This document shows positions 1-3,750 of a stretch of 5,246 nucleotides of DNA, piece after piece. The notes under the pieces were generated by a model that made no database searches, had not been told where the DNA came from, and worked only from the letters and a program-made list of their open reading frames with translations. Position 1 is the stretch's first letter; each line of letters begins with the position of its first letter. A program made the translations under genes and the position numbers. The stretch comes from an uncultured Prevotella sp. (GTDB taxonomy: Bacteria; Bacteroidota; Bacteroidia; Bacteroidales; Bacteroidaceae). The DNA lies in assembly GCA_937916075.1 (NCBI GenBank), contig CALGHW010000484.1, positions 1 through 5,246 of the forward strand, given 5' to 3'.

Positions 1-3000
1 GCGTCCTGTCGGCATGTCATAGCGCTCGGCGATGCGACGGTAGTAGTGGTTCACACCCGTCACATAGTCGGCGTCTGCGGCGGTGTCATAGTAAGGCATA
101 TCGTCGCGTGTCCATATCTTGTCCTCGTTGGGGTTGTTGGGGCTGACAGGCAGCGTCTCCACCTCGTCGTCAAACTTGGTCACGTCGATGCTCTCTGAGC
201 GGGTGCTCTCGCCCTTGACGTTCTTCACGGTGAGCTTCACCTTGTAGTTTCCTGACTCGGGGAAGGTGAAGGTGGGGTTCTCCTCCTTCGATGTGGCCGG
301 CACGGCTCCCTCTACCTCCCACAGACATGAGTCGGCGTCGGTAGACTGGTTGACCATCTGTATCTCCGTATTGTCAAAGACAATCAGCTTGCTGTCCATC
401 AGGTTGAACTTACCGTTGAACGAGAAGTTGGCCTTGGGCTTGGCGATCATGCCTGGAGCCTTGACCGTGAAGTTGTCGATGCATACCTCACCGGCACGCA
501 CATCCTCACCGCCGAGGGCAAACGAGAAGCAGTAATAGCCGGTCTTCTCTGGCTTGTAAGCCACGTTGACCTCGGTCCACTTGGTGTTAGTGTAAGCGGT
601 CTTGGTGAGCAACGGTGTGTGGAACTCCGAGTCTTGCTCGGTACCTACCGTGAAGCTGAAGTCACTGGCTGTTCCGTTTTCGATGTCGCCCGGCATATAG
701 AGGTAGAACTTGACGTTGTAGGTTGTGTCTTTGCTCATCCGGAAGAACGGTGTGTAGACGCGCTCGTCACGCTTGGCATCACTTTCTACGGATATCAGGT
801 AATAGGTGCCGTCTTCTGCCTTCAGTGCATCCATATTGGCCGTCACAAACGGCTTGGTACCTGTGGACAGCCATCCCTTGGGTACGGATGATGTTCCGTC
901 GTAGTCGGCAGCCTCATCAAACGACTGGCTGTAAGGCAGCTCACACACCTCGCCGTCGGGCAGCTCGGGTTCCGGATCGTCGGGCTGTCCGGGGTCTACC
1001 GTTCCGCCACTGTCTTTCGGGCCGAGCACCTCGATGTCGTCAATGCCCACAAAGCCGGCATTGCCCATATTCGATGCGAGGGCGAGTCCGAAGAAGTAGT
1101 CGCCGTCGGTCTCGGGCGTGAAGTCGTAAGAAGCCTCGGTCCATTCGCTCTGACACTTTTGGGGTGTCTCGCCCAAGGTCTGGGTCATGCTCTCGGCATT
1201 CTGGGCCGTACCCACCTTGGTGATAATCCGTGTGGCGAAAGCATCCACATTGTAGCTGCCCGGAGCCTTATACCAGAATTTGATGGTATACTTTTGTCCG
1301 GCCTTCATGCTGACCTTGCTGGTGTACACTTCCTCGTTGCGGCTGGACGACATGTTGGCCAGTGTTCCGAAGATGTAAGAGCCCGAGTGGGCATCCTGTC
1401 CATAGTAAGAAGCCTTGTTGCGCTCCAGGGGCTGTGCGCCCGTGCTCACCCATCCAGTGGGCACCTTGCTGCCGTCGGCAAAGTCCTCGTCATTGTCAAA
1501 GTCGATGTTGAAGATGTCCTCCATCTCGGTGGTCTCGCCGCCGCCCGGCTGGTCGGGATTGTCGGGAGTCTCTCCCCCACTCTCTTCCGCTGATGTCACC
1601 AAAATGTCATCGATACCTACAGATCCGGCTTGCCAAATTTGTGTGCGAAGAGAGAAATCAAGGAAATATTCTCCATCGGTTTCAGGTGTAAACTTATAAG
1701 TCACTTGAGTCCATTCAGGTTGTTGAACCTGCGGTGTGGCTCCTAATGTAGTCAGCTTATCTTTGTCTGTACCTATCTTGGTCGTGATTTCATTGTAGTA
1801 ATAATCACTGCCACCACCAGGTGCTTTATACCAGAAGCTGATGGTGTATTCCACACCGGCCTTTAAAATCATGGTATTGGTTTGGAATGCTTCATTTCTT
1901 ACAAATTCAGAAGAGTTTGGAGTCGTTCCAAAAATATAGTTTCCAGAATGGGATCCTAATCCAAAGAAATCGGCTGTATTGCGTGTGAACGGTATTGTTC
2001 CTGTACTGGTCCATCCTTGAGGCAGGTTACTTTCTGCAAAGTCGGCATCATTGTCAAAATTCTGAGAGAAAACAGCCTTGGTTTCGGCTGGTGTCTCGCC
2101 GCCGCCCGGCTGGTCGGGATTGTCGCCGCCTCCGGGATTCACCTCGCCGCCACCGGCTTCGCCGGATGTCACCTGGATATCGTCGATACCCACGGCACCC
2201 GATTCACTGAGCATCGTGTTGAGCTTGAAGCTGAAGCAGTAGTCACCGTCGGCCTCGGGCGTAAACTTATAAGTGGCCTGTTTCCATTCGGTCATGGCCT
2301 CACGACTTGTCTCACCGAGCGTTTCGATCACGCCCGACGACTTCTGGTCGTTGCACAACTTGGTGGTTATCGTTGAATAATAATACTGGATATTGGGACC
2401 GCCAGGAGTCTTGTACCAGAAGCTCAGCGTGTATTCCACACCTCCCTTCAACGTCATCTTCCGGGTGTACACCTCCTCGTTGCGGCTGTAGTTTTGGGAG
2501 TCGGCTGTCGTGCCGAGGATATAGTCGCCCGAGTGGGCGTCGAGGCCGAAGTAGGAAGCCTTCTCGCGCTTAAAAGGAATGTTGCCCGTGCTGGTCCATC
2601 CGGCCGGAATGCCGTTGGCGGCAAAGTCGGCGTCATTGTCAAAGTTCTCCGAAATCAAGTCCTTGCTCACTTCGGGCTGGTCGGGTGTCTCGCCGCCACC
2701 GGGGGTCACCTCGCCACTGTCGTCAGGCTCCTCACCCGTGATTTGGATATCGTCGAAGGCAATGTAGCCCGAATTATACATATTAGTGACGGTGTTGAAG
2801 GCCAAGTAATAGTCACCGCTGGTTTCGGGCGTGAACTCATACTCCATCTGCTGCCAGTCGGCTATCTTGGTACGTCCCGTCTCGCCCAACTTGGCCACGA
2901 CAGCAGCCTTCGACTGTGCCGACGTGATGTTGGTGATGACGTTGTTGTTGAGCCAGTAAGTGATGGTATATTTCACGCCAGCCTTCAGCGTCAGCTTGCT

Positions 3001-3279
3001 GCTGTACAGCCAACTGTCGCGGCTGCTGCTTGTCTGGCTGGTGGCCACCACATAGTCGCCCGAATGGGCGGCGGCGCCAGTGATATACTTGCCATTATAA
3101 CGCTTAAACGGCATATCCTCAGCGTCTTCCGTGGCCCATCCGTCGGGCAGAACGGTATACTTCGCACCGCCAGCGTCTTCATCAAAGTCCTCTGTGTAGG
3201 AGAATTCCTTTGCCCCTGCCGATGTGGCCGTCATGGCCATCAACATGGCGAGGGATGCGATTTTGGTATTAATCCTCAT
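1..3279 (-). CDS. Secreted multi-module adhesin-like protein (five choice-of-anchor-J-type repeats plus PKD), 3' end outside window
   Basis: I translated the frame codon by codon: 1093 residues from the ATG at 3279 to the left edge with no stop, so the C-terminus is missing. Residues 1-23 form a Sec signal peptide (MRINTK, a hydrophobic core, then a likely cut after AGA before KEFSY). Five beta-sandwich modules follow, at about 26-181, 207-371, 402-563, 588-752 and 779-941. Each opens with an F-D-x-D/A type motif and P-x-GW, carries AHSG or a related motif, and closes with G-x-[IV]-x-[IF]-D-[DN]-[IF]. Linkers are rich in Gly, Pro, Asp and Glu (PDQPGGGETP type). A PKD domain spans about 947-1034 (W-x-[VF]-E-G and F-P-E-S-G-N-Y-x-V-x-L-x-V). 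The last 59 residues begin an unrecognised domain. This is a typical Bacteroidota surface or secreted protein, probably binding a glycan or protein ligand; that role is inferred. The C-terminal type IX sorting domain usual for such proteins cannot be checked. No Shine-Dalgarno precedes the start, only A-rich DNA, which is normal in this phylum. Confidence 0.93.
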   Translation of the reverse strand, partial: MRINTKIASLAMLMAMTATSAGAKEFSYTEDFDEDAGGAKYTVLPDGWATEDAEDMPFKRYNGKYITGAAAHSGDYVVATSQTSSSRDSWLYSSKLTLKAGVKYTITYWLNNNVITNITSAQSKAAVVAKLGETGRTKIADWQQMEYEFTPETSGDYYLAFNTVTNMYNSGYIAFDDIQITGEEPDDSGEVTPGGGETPDQPEVSKDLISENFDNDADFAANGIPAGWTSTGNIPFKREKASYFGLDAHSGDYILGTTADSQNYSRNEEVYTRKMTLKGGVEYTLSFWYKTPGGPNIQYYYSTITTKLCNDQKSSGVIETLGETSREAMTEWKQATYKFTPEADGDYCFSFKLNTMLSESGAVGIDDIQVTSGEAGGGEVNPGGGDNPDQPGGGETPAETKAVFSQNFDNDADFAESNLPQGWTSTGTIPFTRNTADFFGLGSHSGNYIFGTTPNSSEFVRNEAFQTNTMILKAGVEYTISFWYKAPGGGSDYYYNEITTKIGTDKDKLTTLGATPQVQQPEWTQVTYKFTPETDGEYFLDFSLRTQIWQAGSVGIDDILVTSAEESGGETPDNPDQPGGGETTEMEDIFNIDFDNDEDFADGSKVPTGWVSTGAQPLERNKASYYGQDAHSGSYIFGTLANMSSSRNEEVYTSKVSMKAGQKYTIKFWYKAPGSYNVDAFATRIITKVGTAQNAESMTQTLGETPQKCQSEWTEASYDFTPETDGDYFFGLALASNMGNAGFVGIDDIEVLGPKDSGGTVDPGQPDDPEPELPDGEVCELPYSQSFDEAADYDGTSSVPKGWLSTGTKPFVTANMDALKAEDGTYYLISVESDAKRDERVYTPFFRMSKDTTYNVKFYLYMPGDIENGTASDFSFTVGTEQDSEFHTPLLTKTAYTNTKWTEVNVAYKPEKTGYYCFSFALGGEDVRAGEVCIDNFTVKAPGMIAKPKANFSFNGKFNLMDSKLIVFDNTEIQMVNQSTDADSCLWEVEGAVPATSKEENPTFTFPESGNYKVKLTVKNVKGESTRSESIDVTKFDDEVETLPVSPNNPNEDKIWTRDDMPYYDTAADADYVTGVNHYYRRIAERYDMPTGR
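178..441 (-). other. PKD domain within the minus-strand protein
   Basis: This covers residues 947-1034. It starts KPKANFSF, has the central N-x-S-T-D-A-D-S-C-L-W-E-V-E-G element where PKD domains carry their W-x-F/W-x-F-G-D-G type turn, and ends FTFPESGNYKVKLTVKN, the hallmark PKD strand pair. PKD domains act as stiff beta-sandwich spacers or ligand-binding units in secreted proteins of this phylum. The domain's DG turn is replaced by EG. The domain lies directly after module 5, before a Pro/Asn-rich stretch. Confidence 0.82.
457..945 (-). repeat. Protein module 5 (most diverged copy)
   Basis: This encodes residues 779-941: CELPYSQSFDEAADY, VPKGWLSTGTKPF, EDGTYYLISV, RDERVYTPFFRM, YNVKFYLYMPG, FTVGTEQDS, WTEVNVAYKPEKTGYYCFSF and EVCIDNFTV. 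The overall order of motifs matches modules 1-4, but AHSG is replaced by EDGT and FWYK by FYLY, and extra cysteines are present (779, 917, 933). It is probably the older, fixed copy next to the PKD domain, with modules 2-4 arising by later duplication; that order is inferred. Confidence 0.75.
1024..1518 (-). repeat. Protein module 4 (choice-of-anchor-J / cleaved-adhesin-like)
   Basis: This encodes residues 588-752: IDFDNDEDF, VPTGWVSTGAQPLER, SYYGQDAHSGSYIFGT, SRNEEVYTSKVSMKAG, FWYKAPG, RIITKVGTAQ, LGETPQKC, FTPETDGDYFFGL and VGIDDIEVLG. It is closest to modules 2 and 3. At DNA level it shares a run around 1322-1344 with module 2 (around 2466-2487), with a single change over the RNEEVYT segment. 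GC content is back to the high level of the gene. Confidence 0.82.
1532..1564. repeat. 33-bp perfect direct repeat, copy B (linker between modules 3 and 4)
   Basis: This is identical over all 33 bases to 2093-2125 and in the same reading phase, so both encode NPDQPGGGET in the minus-strand protein. Linkers 1-2 and 4-5 carry related but imperfect versions, so only the two linkers around module 3 are this similar. Confidence 0.95.
1591..2076 (-). repeat. Protein module 3 (AT-rich copy)
   Basis: This encodes residues 402-563: QNFDNDADF, LPQGWTSTGTIPFTR, FFGLGSHSGNYIFGTT, VRNEAFQTNTMILKAG, FWYKAPGGG, EITTKIGTDKDK, FTPETDGEYFLDF and VGIDDILVTS. The protein pattern matches modules 2 and 4, but the DNA differs: I counted 175 G/C in the 420 bases from 1621 to 2040 (42%), against 134 of 240 (56%) in four sampled lines of modules 2 and 4. 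Codon choice therefore changes abruptly inside one gene. The copy sits between two identical 33-bp repeats, described separately. Confidence 0.85.
2093..2125. repeat. 33-bp perfect direct repeat, copy A (linker between modules 2 and 3)
   Basis: The 33 bases here are identical to 1532-1564; the match fails one base outside each end (t versus g on the left, c versus g on the right). It encodes part of the NPDQPGGGET linker on the minus strand. The two copies are 561 bp apart, exactly 187 codons, and lie on either side of the AT-rich module 3. Confidence 0.95.
2167..2661 (-). repeat. Protein module 2 (choice-of-anchor-J / cleaved-adhesin-like)
   Basis: This encodes residues 207-371: ENFDNDADF, IPAGWTSTGN, IPFKREKASYFG, AHSGDYILGTT, SRNEEVYTRKMTLKGG, FWYKTPGG, ITTKLCNDQK, ETLGETSRE, FTPEADGDYCFSF and VGVDDIQVTSG in order. 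It is very close to modules 3 and 4, about half identical by eye, which implies tandem duplication. The D-rich opening FDNDAD could be a calcium site, as in other jelly-roll folds, but that is a guess. GC content is high, like the rest of the gene. Confidence 0.82.
2737..3204 (-). repeat. Protein module 1 (divergent choice-of-anchor-J / cleaved-adhesin-like)
   Basis: This encodes residues 26-181 of the minus-strand protein. It runs from FSYTEDFDED through LPDGWAT, PFKRYNGKYITG, AHSGDYVVAT, LKAGVKYTITYW, TPETSGDYYLAF and ends in GYIAFDDIQIT. It keeps the skeleton shared with modules 2-4 but lacks the FWYK-x-PG motif (it has TYWLNNN there), so it is one of the two more diverged copies. The following linker is acidic and Gly/Pro-rich (EEPDDSGEVTPGGG). 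The family assignment rests on the conserved pattern and not on a search. Confidence 0.8.
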
Positions 3280-3281
3280 AA
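3270..3281 (-). repeat. 12-bp inverted repeat, left arm (spans the start codon of the minus-strand gene)
   Basis: On the minus strand it reads TTATGAGGATTA and contains the ATG at 3279 and codons for MRI. It is a perfect inverted copy of 3704-3715. The match stops immediately on both sides. Confidence 0.8.
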
Positions 3282-3414
3282 GTTTTTATTCTTATATGTT
3301 TATTTTGTTGTTTCTGTCTGCTTTTGTCTATCAAAATGTAGTCTTAACCTTACAGTTTCTTACTTTTTGCCTATGTTTAGTTTTTATAACTTACATAAAC
3401 GCTTTATTTTTATG

Positions 3415-3422
3415 CAAAAGTA
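3415..3422 (-). promoter_or_regulatory. Candidate -7 promoter element for the minus-strand gene
   Basis: Read on the minus strand this is TACTTTTGC, an exact fit to the TAnnTTTG -7 element used by the Bacteroidota major sigma factor. It lies 136 bp upstream of the ATG at 3279, giving an AT-rich leader of roughly 130 nt. A TTTG or TTG -33 element is not evident at the usual distance, so the call is moderate. A near match with one extra T (TACATTTTG, around 3332-3340) is a weaker alternative nearer the gene. Confidence 0.45.
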
Positions 3423-3453
3423 CTGCTTTTGATAGAATATCTTTTAATATTTT

Positions 3454-3481
3454 AGTTAAAATTAATTAACCACAAGTTAAA
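3454..3481. promoter_or_regulatory. AT-rich repeat pair between the divergent promoters
   Basis: AGTTAAA occurs at 3454-3460 and 3475-3481, 21 bp apart, which is two helical turns. The first copy also forms an inverted repeat GTTAA-N6-TTAAC at 3455-3470. The site is about 32 bp upstream of the candidate minus-strand -7 box. The local composition is so AT-rich that such matches arise easily; it is a weak operator candidate. Confidence 0.2.
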
Positions 3482-3546
3482 TGTAAGTTTTAGACTTCTT
3501 TTTTTATTATTTTGTCTGATAGAACAATTGAAAAATAACAAAATGA

Positions 3547-3568
3547 TAAAAACGTGAATAAAAACGTG
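3547..3568 (+). promoter_or_regulatory. Tandem 10-bp direct repeat next to the -33 box (possible activator site)
   Basis: TAAAAACGTG occurs twice, at 3547-3556 and 3559-3568, with a 12-bp period, and the second copy abuts the -33 TTG at 3569. A tandem repeat in this position is where a DNA-binding activator that touches RNA polymerase would sit. No regulator is encoded in the window, so the function is inferred. Confidence 0.4.
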
Positions 3569-3597
3569 TTGGTTTTATATTATTTTAGCTACCTTTG
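3569..3597 (+). promoter_or_regulatory. Bacteroidota-type promoter for the plus-strand gene
   Basis: TTG at 3569-3571 (-33) and TACCTTTG at 3590-3597 (-7, consensus TAnnTTTG) are separated by 18 bp. The -7 box continues as TACCTTTGCACCC, a context often seen at strong promoters in this phylum. Transcription should start a few bases downstream, around 3602-3605, leaving a leader of about 145 nt before the ATG at 3750. It lies at a sharp change from AT-rich upstream DNA to a GC-rich leader. Confidence 0.75.
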
Positions 3598-3607
3598 CAC
3601 CCGCAAA

Positions 3608-3709
3608 ATGGGGATGCCTGTCCTGTCAAGCGTGGTCGCAAGTCTGGGCAGTCCCTTCACCATACATGAACATGAACAAAAACCGACGAAAGACGACACG
3701 TGTTTATGA
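3608..3709 (+). other. Possible leader ORF 1 (33 codons)
   Basis: ATG at 3608 opens 33 codons (begins MGMPVLSSVVASLGS, ends TKDDTCL) and stops with TGA at 3707-3709, which overlaps the ATG of the next small frame as ATGA. It starts only a few bases after the predicted transcription start, so it would be almost leaderless. Nothing in the peptide is recognisable. It could be chance, since the same DNA also folds as a stem-loop. Confidence 0.2.
3610..3656 (+). promoter_or_regulatory. Predicted stem-loop in the plus-strand leader RNA
   Basis: GGGATGCC at 3611-3618 pairs with GGCAGTCCC at 3647-3655, leaving a single bulged G at 3651. G-U pairs extend the helix at both ends (3610/3656, 3619/3646, 3620/3645). 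A small inner hairpin GCG-TGGT-CGC sits at 3630-3639. No U-tract follows, so it is not a standard intrinsic terminator. It could stabilise the mRNA or gate translation. The pairing was done by eye and no energy was calculated. Confidence 0.4.
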
Positions 3710-3715
3710 GGATTA
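3704..3715 (+). repeat. 12-bp inverted repeat, right arm
   Basis: The plus strand reads TTATGAGGATTA, identical in inverted orientation to 3270-3281. The 422 bp between the arms (3282-3703) contain both candidate promoters. The right arm carries an ATG at 3706 that opens a 14-codon leader frame. Confidence 0.8.
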
Positions 3716-3750
3716 CAAATCAGGCCACGCACACATTAATATATATATAA
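3706..3750 (+). other. Possible leader ORF 2 (14 codons) overlapping the gene start
   Basis: ATG at 3706 encodes MRITNQATHTLIYI and ends in TAA at 3748-3750, whose last A is the first base of the ATG at 3750 (TAATG). A stop-start overlap of this kind is the classic arrangement for translational coupling. Its first three residues and their codons match the start of the divergent gene because of the inverted repeat. Confidence 0.25.

Larger units (their letters stand above)
3280..3749. other. Divergent intergenic region (470 bp)
   Basis: This region separates the two divergent genes. From 3280 to about 3590 it is very AT-rich and holds the control elements listed separately, with no convincing gene. 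From about 3600 to 3740 it becomes GC-richer and is the transcribed leader of the plus-strand gene. I see no tRNA, terminator, insertion-sequence end or CRISPR repeat here. Confidence 0.8.

Noticed and set aside
1024..3204. Tandem repeats as a possible CRISPR array or mobile element
   Set aside because: The repeats are about 560 bp, encode in-frame protein modules with diverged copies, and lack spacers, transposase or terminal inverted repeats.
2494..3432. Long plus-strand open frame (312 codons) opposite modules 1 and 2
   Set aside because: It lies antisense to the repeats, lacks any recognisable domain or signal, and runs out into AT-rich intergenic DNA. It is a by-product of the GC-rich codon pattern of the real minus-strand gene, as are the shorter plus-strand frames at 266-535, 619-1121, 1159-1699 and 1995-2573.
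3610..3656. Leader stem-loop as an intrinsic terminator or attenuator
   Set aside because: No U-tract follows the helix (the next bases are TTCACCATAC), and no competing helix that would form an attenuator was evident by eye.
3735..3750. Alternating AT run just before the plus-strand start, looking like a palindrome or origin element
   Set aside because: It is a short low-complexity TA run that also serves as the A/T-rich initiation region. No other origin features such as DnaA boxes are nearby.
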